This document shows, one piece after another, positions 40,401 through 52,700 of a stretch of DNA of 64,000 nt. The DNA lies in assembly GCA_035048495.1 (NCBI GenBank), contig JASUTR010000122.1, forward strand, positions 62,001 through 126,000, given 5' to 3'. The stretch is from Euptelea pleiosperma. Taxonomy: Eukaryota > Streptophyta > Magnoliopsida > Ranunculales > Eupteleaceae. A program made the position numbers and the translations under genes. Each line of letters begins with the position of its first letter. Position 1 is the stretch's first letter. The notes under the pieces were generated by a model. It was not told the origin of the DNA and did not search any database. It saw only the letters and a list, made by a program, of their open reading frames with translations.

Positions 40401-43400
40401 TGCGAAAAAGTCACAAGTTATAGGCTTCGGAATGTAAGACAAAAACCGAGTCCAATTTGAGACGTTGACGCACTGATGGAGCTAACTTGTTTAGACTATT
40501 TCGAATCTTGTTCCAACACTTCAAATGTGTTGAAACAATAGTAATGGAAGAGTTTGAGTCCAATTACGAGGTCCGGTTGCGAAAAAGTCACAAGTTATTG
40601 GCTTCGGAATGTAACACACAAACAGAGTCCGATTAAAGACATTGACGCACGGATGGAGCTAACTTGTGTCGACTGTCACGAATCTAATTCCAACACTTCA
40701 AATGTGTTGAAACAATAGTAATAGAAGAGTTTGAGTCCAATTACGAGGTCCGGTTGCGAAAAAGTCACAAGTTATAGGCTTCGGACTGTAAGACACAAAC
40801 TGAGTCAAAATTGAGACGTTGACACACGGATGGAGCTAACTTGTTTCGACTGTCACCAATCTTTTTCAAACACTTCAAATGTTTTGAAACAATAGTATTG
40901 CAAGAGTTTGAGTCCAATTACGAGGTCCGGTTGCAAAAATGTCACAAGTTATAGGCTACGGAATGTAACCCACAAACTGAGTCCAATTAAAGACATTGTC
41001 GCACGGATGGAGCTAATTTGTTTCGACTGTTCCGAATCTTGTTCCAACACTTCAAATATGTTGAAACAATAGTAATGGAAGAGTTTGAGTCCAATTACGA
41101 GGTCCGGTTGTGAAAAAGTCACAAGTTATTGGCTTCGGAATGTAACACACAAACTGAGTCCAATTTGACACGTTGACGCACGGCTGGAGCTAACATGTTT
41201 CGACTGTGCTGAATCTTGTTCCAACACTTCAAATGTGTTGAAACAATAGTAATGAAAGAGTTTGAGTCCAATTACGAGGTCTGGTTGCAAAAAAGTCACA
41301 AGTTATAGGCTTCGGAATATAAAACACAAACTAAGTCCAATTAAAGATATTGACGCACGGATGGAGCTAACTTGTTTCGACTGGCACGAATCTTATTCCA
41401 ACAATTCAAATGTGTTAAAACAATAGTAATGGAAGAGTTTGAGTCCAATTACAAGGTCCGGTTGCGAAAAAGTCACAAGTTATAGGCTTCGGAATGTAAC
41501 ACACAAACTGAGTCCAATTTGAGACGTTGACGCACGGATGGAGCTAACATGTTTCGACTGTGCTGAATCTTGTTCCAACACTTCAAATGTGTTGAAACAA
41601 TAGTAATGAAAGAGTTAGAGTCTAATTACGAAGACCGGTTGCGAAAAAGTCACAAGTTATAGGCTTCGGAATGTAACACAAAAACTGAGTCCAATTAAAG
41701 ACATTCACGCACGGATGGAGCTAACTTGTTTCGACTGGCACGAATCTTATTCCAACACTTCAAATGTGTTAAAACAATAGTAGTGGAAGAGTTTGAGTCC
41801 AATTACGAGGTCCGGTTGCGAAAAAGTCACAAGTTATAGGCTTCGGAATGTAACACACAAACTGAGTCCAATTTGAGACGTTGACGCACGGATGGAGCGA
41901 ACATGTTTCGACTGTGCTGAATCTTGTTCCAACACTTAAAATGTGTTGAAACAATAGTAATGGAAGAGTTTGAGTCCAATTACGAGGTCCGGTTGCAAAA
42001 AAGTCGCAAGTTATAGGCTTCGGAATATAAAACACAAACTGAGTCCAATTAAAGAAATTGACGCACGGATGGAGCTAACTTGTTTCGACTGGCACGAATC
42101 TTATTCCCACACTTCAAATGTGTTAAAACAATAGGAATGGAAGAGTTTGAGTCCAATTACGAGGTCCGGTTGCGAAAAAGTCACAAGTTATAGGCTTCGG
42201 AATGTAAGACAAAAACCGAGTCCAATTTGAGACGTTGACGCACTGATGGAGCTAACTTGTTTAGACTATTTCGAATCTTGTTCCAACACTTCAAATGTGT
42301 TGAAACAATAGTAATGGAAGAGTTTGAGTCCAATTACGAGGTCCGGTTGCGAAAAAGTCACAAGTTATTGGCTTCGGAATGTAACACACAAACTGAGTCC
42401 AATTAAACACATTGACGCACGGATGGAGCTAACTTGTGTCGACTGTCACGAATCTAATTCCAACACTTCAAATGTGTTGAAACAATAGTAATAGAAGAGT
42501 TTGAGTCCAATTACGAGGTCCGGTTGCGAAAAAGTCACAAGTTATAGGCTTCGGACTGTAAGACACAAACTGAGTCAAAATTGAGACGTTGACACACGGA
42601 TGGAGCTAACTTGTTTCGACTGTCACCAATCTTTTTCAAACACTTCAAATGTTTTGAAACAATAGTATTGCAAGAGTTTGAGTCCAATTACGAGGTCCGG
42701 TTGCAAAAATGTCACAAGTTATAGGCTACGGAATGTAACCCACAAACTGAGTCCAATTAAAGACATTGACGCACGGATGGAGCTAATTTGTTTCGACTGT
42801 TCCGAATCTTGTTCCAACACTTCAAATATGTTGAAACAATAGTAATGGAAGAGTTTGAGTCCAATTACGAGGTCCGGTTGTGAAAAAGTCACAAGTTATT
42901 GGCTTCGGAATGTAACACACAAACTGAGTCCAATTAAAATCATTGACGCACGGATGGAGCTAACTTGTGTCGACTGTCACGAATCTTATTCCAACACTTC
43001 AAATGTGTTGAAGCAATAGTAATGGAAGAGTTTGAGTCCAATTACAAGGTCCGGTTGCGAAAAAGTCACAAGTTATAGGCTTCGGAATGTAACACACAAA
43101 CTGAGTCCAATTTGAGACGTTGACGCACGGATGGAGCTAACATGTTTCGACTGTGCTGAATCTTGTTCCAACACTTAAAATGTGTTGAAACAATAGTAAT
43201 GGAAGAGTTTGAGTCCAATTACGAGGTCCGGTTGCAAAAAAGTCGCAAGTTATAGGCTTCGGAATATAAAACACAAACTGAGTCCAATTAAAGAAATTGA
43301 CACACGGATGGAGCTAACTTGTTTCGACTGGCACGAATCTTATTCCCACACTTCAAATGTGTTAAAACAATAGGAATGGAAGAGTTTGAGTCCAATTACG

Positions 43401-44277
43401 AGGTCCGGTTGCGAAAAAGTCACAAGTTATAGGCTTCGGAATGTAAGACAAAAACCGAGTCCAATTTGAGACGTTGACGCACTGATGGAGCTAACTTGTT
43501 TAGACTATTTCGAATCTTGTTCCAACACTTCAAATGTGTTGAAACAATAGTAATGGAAGAGTTTGAGTCCAATTACGAGGTCCGGTTGCGAAAAAGTCAC
43601 AAGTTATTGGCTTCGGAATGTAACACACAAACTGAGTCCGATTAAAGACATTGACGCACGGATGGAGCTAACTTGTGTCGACTGTCACGAATCTAATTCC
43701 AACACTTCAAATGTGTTGAAACAATAGTAATAGAAGAGTTTGAGTCCAATTACGAGGTCCGGTTGCGAAAAAGTCACAAGTTATAGGCTTCGGACTGTAA
43801 GACACAAACTGAGTCAAAATTGAGACGTTGACACACGGATGGAGCTAACTTGTTTCGACTGTCACCAATCTTTTTCAAACACTTCAAATGTTTTGAAACA
43901 ATAGTATTGCAAGAGTTTGAGTCCAATTACGAGGTCCGGTTGCAAAAATGTCACAAGTTATAGGCTACGGAATGTAACCCACAAACTGAGTCCAATTAAA
44001 GACATTGACGCACGGATGGAGCTAATTTGTTTCGACTGTTCCGAATCTTGTTCCAACACTTCAAATATGTTGAAACAATAGTAATGGAAGAGTTTGAGTC
44101 CAATTACGAGGTCCGGTTGTGAAAAAGTCACAAGTTATTGGCTTCGGAATGTAACACACAAACTGAGTCCAATTAAAATCATTGACGCACGGATGGAGCT
44201 AACTTGTGTCGACTGTCACGAATCTAATTCCAACACTTCAAATGTGTTGAAACAATAGTAATAGAAGAGTTTGAGTC
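19498..44277 (+). repeat. Homogeneous higher-order-repeat tract, forward arm
   Basis: A distinctive monomer (type A, GGACTGTAAG with CTGTCACCAATC) occurs at 19543, 20959, 21844, 23260, 24676, 25561, 27331, 28039, 29809, 31048, 31933, 32818, 34588, 35827, 36889, 37774, 39544, 40783, 42553 and 43792. The spacings are exactly 8, 5, 8, 8, 5, 10, 4, 10, 7, 5, 5, 10, 7, 6, 5, 10, 7, 10 and 7 monomers. Type A is always followed by types B (CTACGG, GAGCTAATTTG) and C (TTGTGAAAAAG). The 10-mer contains a fixed series of seven further types, the 5-mer ends in types D and E, and the 7-mer inserts two 10-mer types between D and E. Copies of the same cassette are nearly identical, indicating recent amplification or gene conversion. 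No gene is present. Confidence 0.9.
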
Positions 44278-44713
44278 CAATTACGAGGTCTGCTTGCGAA
44301 AAAGTCACAAGTTATAGGCTTCGGACTGTAAGACACAAACTGAGTCAAATTTGAGATGTTGACGCACGGATGGTGCTAACTTGTTTCGACTGTCACCAAT
44401 CTTTTTTGAACACTTCAAATGTTTTGAAACAATAGTATTGCAAGAGTTTGAGTCCAATTACGAGGTCCGGTTGCAAAAATGTCACAAGTTATAGGCTACG
44501 GAATGTAACCCACAAACAGAGTCCAATTAAAGACATTGACGCACGGATGGAGCTAACTTGTTTCGACTGTTCCGAATCTTGTTCCAATACTTCAAAAGTG
44601 TTGAAACAAACGAAATGGAAGAGTTTGAGTCCAATTATGAGGTCCGGTTGTGAAAAAGTCACAAGTTATAGGCTTCGAAATGTAACACACAAACTGAGTC
44701 CAATTAAAGACAT
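44278..44713 (+). repeat. Diverged edge monomers before the inversion
   Basis: The last two and a half forward monomers are not members of the adjacent HOR. They carry private changes (GTCTGCTTGCG, GATGGTGCTAAC, CTTTTTTGAAC, AAGTGTTGAAACAAACG). In type and order they resemble the diverged series at about 3.72-4.15 kb. Decay next to a rearrangement or array boundary is a plausible explanation. Confidence 0.7.
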
Positions 44714-44714
44714 G
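44713..44714. other. Head-to-head inversion junction in the satellite
   Basis: Forward sequence runs to CAATTAAAGACAT (monomer phase 82) and is followed at once by TGTGACTTTATCGCAACC, which is reverse-complement monomer starting at phase 32. At most one base (T) is shared at the joint, so there is no appreciable microhomology, spacer or mobile element. Everything to the left is forward and everything to the right is reverse. It may be a true inversion breakpoint or an assembly join of two array blocks. Confidence 0.9.
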
Positions 44715-46734
44715 TGACTTTATCGCAACCGGACGTCATAATTGGACTCAAACTCTTCCACTACTATTGTTTCAACACATTTGAAGTGTTGGAATAAGAT
44801 TCGTGATAATCGACAAAAGTTAGCTCCATCCGTGCGTCAATGTCTTTAATTGGACTTAGTTTGTGTGTTACATTCCGAAGCCAATAACTTTTGACTTTTT
44901 CACAACCGGACCTCGTAATTGGACTCAAACTCTTCCATTACTATTGTTTCAACACATTTGAAGTGTTGGAACAAGATTCGGAACAGTCGAAATAAGTTAG
45001 CTCCATCCGTGCGTCAATGTCTTTAATTGGACTCAGTTTCTGGGTTACATTCCGTAGCCTATAACTTGTGACATTTTTGCAACCGGACCTCATAATTGGA
45101 CTCAAACTCTTGCAATACTATTGTTTCAAAACATTTGAAGTGTTGGAAAAAGATTGGTAAAAGTCAAAACGAGTTAGCTCCATCCGTGCGTCCACGTCTC
45201 AAATTTGACTCAGATTGTGTCTTACATTCCGAAGCCTATAACTTGTGACTTTTTCGCAACCGGACCTCGTAATTAGACTCAAACTCTTCCATTACTATTG
45301 TTTCAACACAATGGAAGTGTTGGAATTAGATTCGTGACAGTCGAAACAAGTTAACTCCATCCGTGCGTCAATGTCTTTAATTGGACTCAGTTTTTGTATT
45401 ACATTCCGAAGCCTATAACTTGTGACTTTTTCGCAACCGGTCCTCGTAATTGGACTCTAATTCTTTCATTACTACTGTTTCAACACATTTGAAGTGTTGG
45501 AACAAGATTCGAAATAGTCCAAACAAGTTAGCTCCATCAGTGCATCAACGTCTCAAATTGGACTCGGTTTGTGTCTTACATTCCCAAGCCTATAACTTGT
45601 GACTTTTTCGCAACCGAACCTCATAATTGGACTCAAACTCTTCCTTTACTATTGTTTTAACACATTTGAAGTGTTGGAAAAAGATTCGTGACAGTCGAAA
45701 CAAGTTAGCTCCATCCGTGCGTCAATGTCTTTAATTGGACTCAGTTTGTGTGTTACATTCCGAAGCCTATAACTTGTGACTTTTTCGCAACCGGACCTCG
45801 TAATTGGACTCAAACTCTTCCATTACTATTGTTTCAACACATTGGAAGTGTTGGAATTAGATTCGTGACAGTCGAAATAAGTTAGCTCCATCCGTGCGTC
45901 AATGTCTTTAATTAGACACAGTTTGTGTGTTACATTCCGAAGCCAATAACTTTTGACTTTTTCGCAACCGGACCTCGTAATTGGACTCAAACTCTTCCAT
46001 TACTATTGTTTCAACACATTTGAAGTGTTGGAACAAGATTCGAAATAGTCCAAACAAGTTAGCTCCATCAGTGCATCAACGTCTCAAATTGGACTCGGTT
46101 TGTGTCTTACATTCCGAAGCCTATAACTTGTGACTTTTTCGCAATCGAACCTCGTAATTGGACTCAAACTCTTCCTTTACTATTGTTTTAACACATTTGA
46201 AGTGTTGGAAAAAGATTCGTGACAGTCGAAACAAGTTAGCTCCATCCGTGCGTCAATGTCTTTAATTGGACTCAGTTTGTGTGTTACATTCCGAAGCCTA
46301 TAACTTGTGACTTTTTCACAACCGGACCTCGTAATTGGACTCAAACTCTTCCATTACTATTGTTTCAACACATTTGAAGTATTGGAACAAGATTCGGAAC
46401 AGTCGAAACAAGTTAGCTCCATCCGTGCGTCAATGTCTTTAATTGGACTCAGTTTGTGGGTTACATTCCGTAGCCTATAACTTGTGACATTTTTGCAACC
46501 GTACCTCGTAATTGGACTCAAACTCTTGCAATACTATTGTTTCAAAACATTTGAAGTGTTCAAAAAAGATTGGTGATAGTCGAAACAAGTTAGCTCCATC
46601 CGTGCGTCAACGTCTCAAATTTGACTCAGTTTGTGTCTTACAGTCCGAAGCCTATAACTTGTGACTTTTTCGCAACCGGACCTCGTAATTGGACTCAAAC
46701 ACTTCTATTACTATTGTTTCAACACATTTGAAGT

Positions 46735-49700
46735 GTTGGAATTAGATTCGTGACAGTCGACACAAGTTAGCTCCATCCGTGCGTCAATGTCTTTAATTGG
46801 ACTCAGTTTGTGTGTTACATTCCGAAGCCAATAACTTGTGACTTTTTCGCAACTGGACCTCGTAATTGGACTCCAACTCTTCCATTACTATTGTTTCAAC
46901 ACATTTGAAGTGTTGGAACAAGATTCGAAATAGTCGAAACAAGTTAGCTCCATCAGTGCGTCAACGTCTCAAATTGGACTCGGTTTGTGTCTTACATTCC
47001 GAAGCCTATAACTTGTGACTTTTTCGCAACCGGACCTCGTAATTGGACTCAAACTCTTCCATTACTATTGTTTCAACACATTTGAAGTGTTGGAATAAGA
47101 TTCGTGCCAGTCGAAACAAGTTAGCTCCATCCGTGCGTCAATGTCTTTAATTGTACCCAGTTTGTGTTTTGTATTCCGAAGCCTATAACTTGTGACTTTT
47201 TTGCAACCGGACCTCGTAATTGGACTCAAACTCTTCCATTACTATTGTTTGAACACATTTGAAGTGTTGGAATAAGATTCGTGACAGTCGACACAAGTTA
47301 GCTCCATCCGTGCGTCAATGTCTTTAATTAGACTCAGTTTGTGGGTTACATTCCGGAGCCTATAACTTGTGACATTTTTGCAACCGGACCTCGTAATTGG
47401 ACTCAAACTCTTGCAATACTATTGTTTCAAAACATTTGAAGTGTTGGAAAAAGATTGGTAAAAGTCAAAACGAGTTAGCTCCACCCGTGCGTCCACGTCT
47501 CAAATTTGACTCAGATTGTGTGTTACATTCCGAAGCCTATAACTTGTGACTTTTTCGCAACCGGACCTCGTAATTAGACTCAAACTCTTCCATTACTATT
47601 GTTTCAACACAATGGAAGTGTTGGAATTAGATTCGTGACAGTCGAAACAAGTTAGCTCCATCCGTGCGTCAATGTCTTTAATTGGACTCAGTTTTTGTAT
47701 TACATTCCGAAGCCTATAACTTGTGACTTTTTCGCAACCGGTCCTCGTAATTGGACTCTAATTCTTTCATTACTACTGTTTCAACACATTTGAAGTGTTG
47801 GAACAAGATTCAGCACCGTCGAAACATGTTAGCTCCATCCGTGCGTCAATATCTCAAATTGGACTCAGTTTGTGTGTTACATTCCGAAGCCTATAACTTG
47901 TGACTTTATCGCAACCGGACGTCATAATTGGACTCAAACTCTTCCACTACTGTTGTTTCAACACATTTGAAGTGTTGGAATAAGATTCGTGATAATCGAC
48001 AAAAGTTAGCTCCATCCGTGCGTTAATGTCTTTAGTTGGACTTAGTTTGTGTGTTACATTCCGAAGCCAATAACTTGTGACTTTTTCACAACCGGACCTC
48101 GTAATTGGACTCAAACTCTTCCATTACTATTGTTTCAACACATTTGAAGTGTTGGAACAAGATTCGGAACAGTCGAAATAAGTTAGCTCCATCCGTGCGT
48201 CAATGTCTTTAATTGGACTCAGTTTGTGGGTTACATTCCGTAGCCTATAACTTGTGACATTTTTGCAACCGGACCTCATAATTGGACTCAAACTCTTGCA
48301 ATACTATTGTTTCAAAACATTTGAAGTGTGGGAAAAAGATTGGTAAAAGTCAAAACGAGTTAGCTCCATCCGTGCGTCCACGTCTCAAATTTGACTCAGA
48401 TTGTGTCTTACATTCCGAAGCCTATAACTTGTGACTTTTTCGCAACCGGACCTCGTAATTAGACTCAAACTCTTTCATTACTATTGTTTCAACACAATGG
48501 AAGTGTTGGAATTAGATTCGTGACAGTCGAAACAAGTTAGCTCCATCCGTGCGTCAATGTCTTTAATTGGACTCAGTTTTTGTATTACATTCCGAAGCCT
48601 ATAACTTGTGACTTTTTCGCAACCGGTCCTCGTAATTGGACTCTAATTCTTTCATTACTACTGTTTCAACACATTTGAAGTGTTGGAACAAGATTCAGCA
48701 CCGTCGAAACATGTTAGCTCCATCCGTGCGTCAATATCTCAAATTGGACTCAGTTTGTGTGTTACATTCCGAAGCCTATAACTTGTGACTTTATCGCAAC
48801 CGGACGTCATAATTGGACTCAAACTCTTCCACTACTATTGTTTCAACACATTTGAAGTGTTGGAATAAGATTCGTGATAATCGACAAAAGTTAGCTCCAT
48901 CCGTGCGTCAATGTCTTTAATTGGACTTAGTTTGTGTGTTACATTCCGAAGCCAATAACTTGTGACTTTTTCACAACCGGACCTCGTAATTGGACTCAAA
49001 CTCTTCCATTACTATTGTTTCAACACATTAGAAGTGTTGGAACAAGATTCGGAACAGTCGAAATAAGTTAGCTCCATCCGTGCGTCAATGTCTTTAATTG
49101 GACTCAGTTTGTGGGTTACATTCCGTAGCTTATAACTTGTGACATTTTTGCAACCGGACCTCATAATTGGACTCAAACTCTTGCAATACTATTGTTTCAA
49201 AACATTTGAAGTGTTGGAAAAAGATTGGTAAAAGTCAAAACGAGTTAGCTCCATCCGTGCGTCCACGTCTCAAATTTGACTCAGATTGTGTGTTACATTC
49301 CGAAGCCTATAACTTGTGACTTTTTCGCAACCGGACCTCGTAATTAGACTCAAACTCTTCCATTACTATTGTTTCAACACAATGGAAGTGTTGGAATTAG
49401 ATTCGTGACAGTCGAAACAAGTTAGCTCCATCCGTGCGTCAATGTCTTTAATTGGACTCAGTTTTTGTATTACATTCCGAAGCCTATAACTTGTGACTTT
49501 TTCGCAACCGAACCTCGTAATTGGACTCAAACTCTTCCTTTACTATTGTTTTAACACATTTGAAGTGTTGGAAAAAGATTCGTGACAGTCGACACAAGTT
49601 AGCTCCATCCGTGCGTCAATGTCTTTAATTGGACTCAGTTTGTGTGTTACATTCCGAAGCCAATAACTTGTGACTTTTTCGCAACCGGACCTCGTAATTG

Positions 49701-52700
49701 GACTCCAACTCTTCCATTACTATTGTTTCAACACATTTGAAGTGTTGGAACAAGATTCGAAATAGTCGAAACAAGTTAGCTCCATCAGTGCGTCAACGTC
49801 TCAAATTGGACTCGGTTTGTGTCTTACATTCCGAAGCCTATAACTTGTGACTTTTTCGCAACCGGACCTCGTAATTGGACTCAAACTCTTCCATTACTAT
49901 TGTTTCAACACATTTGAAGTGTTGGAATAAGATTCGTGCCAGTCGAAACAAGTTAGCTCCATCCGTGCGTCAATGTCTTTAATTGTACCCAGTTTGTGTT
50001 TTGTATTCCGAAGCCTATAACTTGTGACTTTTTTGCAACCGGACCTCGTAATTGGACTCAAACTCTTCCATTACTATTGTTTGAACACATTTGAAGTGTT
50101 GGAATAAGATTCGTGACAGTCGACACAAGTTAGCTCCATCCGTGCGTCAATGTCTTTAATTAGACTCAGTTTGTGGGTTACATTCCGGAGCCTATAACTT
50201 GTGACATTTTTGCAACCGGACCTCGTAATTGGACTCAAACTCTTGCAATACTATTGTTTCAAAACATTTGAAGTGTTGGAAAAAGATTGGTAAAAGTCAA
50301 AACGAGTTAGCTCCACCCGTGCGTCCACGTCTCAAATTTGACTCAGATTGTGTGTTACATTCCGAAGCCTATAACTTGTGACTTTTTCGCAACCGGACCT
50401 CGTAATTAGACTCAAACTCTTCCATTACTATTGTTTCAACACAATGGAAGTGTTGGAATTAGATTCGTGACAGTCGAAACAAGTTAGCTCCATCCGTGCG
50501 TCAATGTCTTTAATTGGACTCAGTTTTTGTATTACATTCCGAAGCCTATAACTTGTGACTTTTTCGCAACCGGTCCTCGTAATTGGACTCTAATTCTTTC
50601 ATTACTACTGTTTCAACACATTTGAAGTGTTGGAACAAGATTCAGCACCGTCGAAACATGTTAGCTCCATCCGTGCGTCAATATCTCAAATTGGACTCAG
50701 TTTGTGTGTTACATTCCGAAGCCTATAACTTGTGACTTTATCGCAACCGGACGTCATAATTGGACTCAAACTCTTCCACTACTGTTGTTTCAACACATTT
50801 GAAGTGTTGGAATAAGATTCGTGATAATCGACAAAAGTTAGCTCCATCCGTGCGTCAATGTCTTTAATTGGACTTAGTTTGTGTGTTACATTCCGAAGCC
50901 AATAACTTGTGACTTTTTCACAACCGGACCTCGTAATTGGACTCAAACTCTTCCATTACTATTGTTTCAACACATTTGAAGTGTTGGAACAAGATTCGGA
51001 ATAGTCGAAATAAGTTAGCTCCATCCGTGCGTCAATGTCTTTAATTGGACTCAGTTTGTGGGTTACATTCCGTAGCCTATAACTTGTGACATTTTTGCAA
51101 CCGGACCTCATAATTGGACTCAAACTCTTGCAATACTATTGTTTCAAAACATTTGAAGTGTTGGAAAAAGATTGGTAAAAGTCAAAACGAGTTAGCTCCA
51201 TCCGTGCGTCCACGTCTCAAATTTGACTCAGATTGTGTCTTACATTCCGAAGCCTATAACTTGTGACTTTTTCGCAACCGGACCTCGTAATTAGACTCAA
51301 ACTCTTTCATTACTATTGTTTCAACACAATGGAAGTGTTGGAATTAGATTCGTGACAGTAGAAACAAGTTAGCTCCATCCGTGCGTCAATGTCTTTAATT
51401 GGACTCAGTTTTTGTATTACATTCCGAAGCCTATAACTTGTGACTTTTTCGCAACCGGTCCTCGTAATTGGACTCTAATTCTTTCATTACTACTGTTTCA
51501 ACACATTTGAAGTGTTGGAACAAGATTCAGCACCGTCGAAACATGTTAGCTCCATCCGTGCGTCAATATCTCAAATTGGACTCAGTTTGTGTGTTACATT
51601 CCGAAGCCTATAACTTGTGACTTTATCGCAACCGGACGTCATAATTGGACTCAAACTCTTCCACTACTATTGTTTCAACACATTTGAAGTGTTGGAATAA
51701 GATTCGTGATAATCGACAAAAGTTAGCTCCATCCGTGCGTCAATGTCTTTAATTGGACTTAGTTTGTGTGTTACATTCCGAAGCCAATAACTTGTGACTT
51801 TTTCACAACCGGACCTCGTAATTGGACTCAAACTCTTCCATTACTATTGTTTCAACACATTAGAAGTGTTGGAACAAGATTCGGAACAGTCGAAATAAGT
51901 TAGCTCCATCCGTGCGTCAATGTCTTTAATTGGACTCTGTTTGTGGGTTACATTCCGTAGCTTATAACTTGTGACATTTTTGCAACCGGACCTCATAATT
52001 GGACTCAAACTCTTGCAATACTATTGTTTCAAAACATTTGAAGTGTTGGAAAAAGATTGGTAAAAGTCAAAACGAGTTAGCTCCATCCGTGCGTCCACGT
52101 CTCAAATTTGACTCAGATTGTGTGTTACATTCCGAAGCCTATAACTTGTGACTTTTTCGCAACCGGACCTCGTAATTAGACTCAAACTCTTCCATTACTA
52201 TTGTTTCAACACAATGGAAGTGTTGGAATTAGATTCGTGACAGTCGAAACAAGTTAGCTCCATCCGTGCGTCAATGTCTTTAATTGGACTCAGTTTTTGT
52301 ATTACATTCCGAAGCCTATAACTTGTGACTTTTTCGCAACCGAACCTCGTAATTGGACTCAAACTCTTCCTTTACTATTGTTTTAACACATTTGAAGTGT
52401 TGGAAAAAGATTCGTGACAGTCGACACAAGTTAGCTCCATCCGTGCGTCAATGTCTTTAATTGGACTCAGTTTGTGTGTTACATTCCGAAGCCAATAACT
52501 TGTGACTTTTTCGCAACTGGACCTCGTAATTGGACTCCAACTCTTCCATTACTATTGTTTCAACACATTTGAAGTGTTGGAACAAGATTCGAAATAGTCG
52601 AAACAAGTTAGCTCCATCAGTGCGTCAACGTCTCAAATTGGACTCGGTTTGTGTCTTACATTCCGAAGCCTATAACTTGTGACTTTTTCGCAACCGGACC

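Larger units (their letters stand above)
1..44713 (+). repeat. 177-bp satellite array, forward arm
   Basis: Tandem satellite of about 251 monomers. The landmark CAATTACGAGGTCC (or a variant) recurs at 1, 178, 355, 532, 709 and so on. The same landmark at 44455 lies 250 x 177 bp plus 3 x 68 bp from position 1, so there is no net length change apart from three truncated units. Recognisable monomer segments are TTGCGAAAAAGTCACAAG (phase about 16), TAGGCTTCGGAATGTAA (about 38), TGAGTCCAATTA (64), GACGCACGGATGGAGCTAAC (about 84) and CAACACTTCAAATGTGTTG (131-149). Monomers differ by scattered substitutions. No gene was found in the arm; the short open frames exist only because 177 is a multiple of 3. 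The unit length is close to a nucleosome repeat, as in many plant centromeric satellites, but centromere function is inference. Confidence 0.98.

Noticed and set aside
19113..42035. Recurring minus-strand frames of 88-91 codons (MFYIPKPITC...), also near 4.6 and 6.0 kb
   Set aside because: They recur at monomer multiples and mark copies of one cassette, not a conserved gene family. They cover about one and a half monomers and have no recognisable domain.
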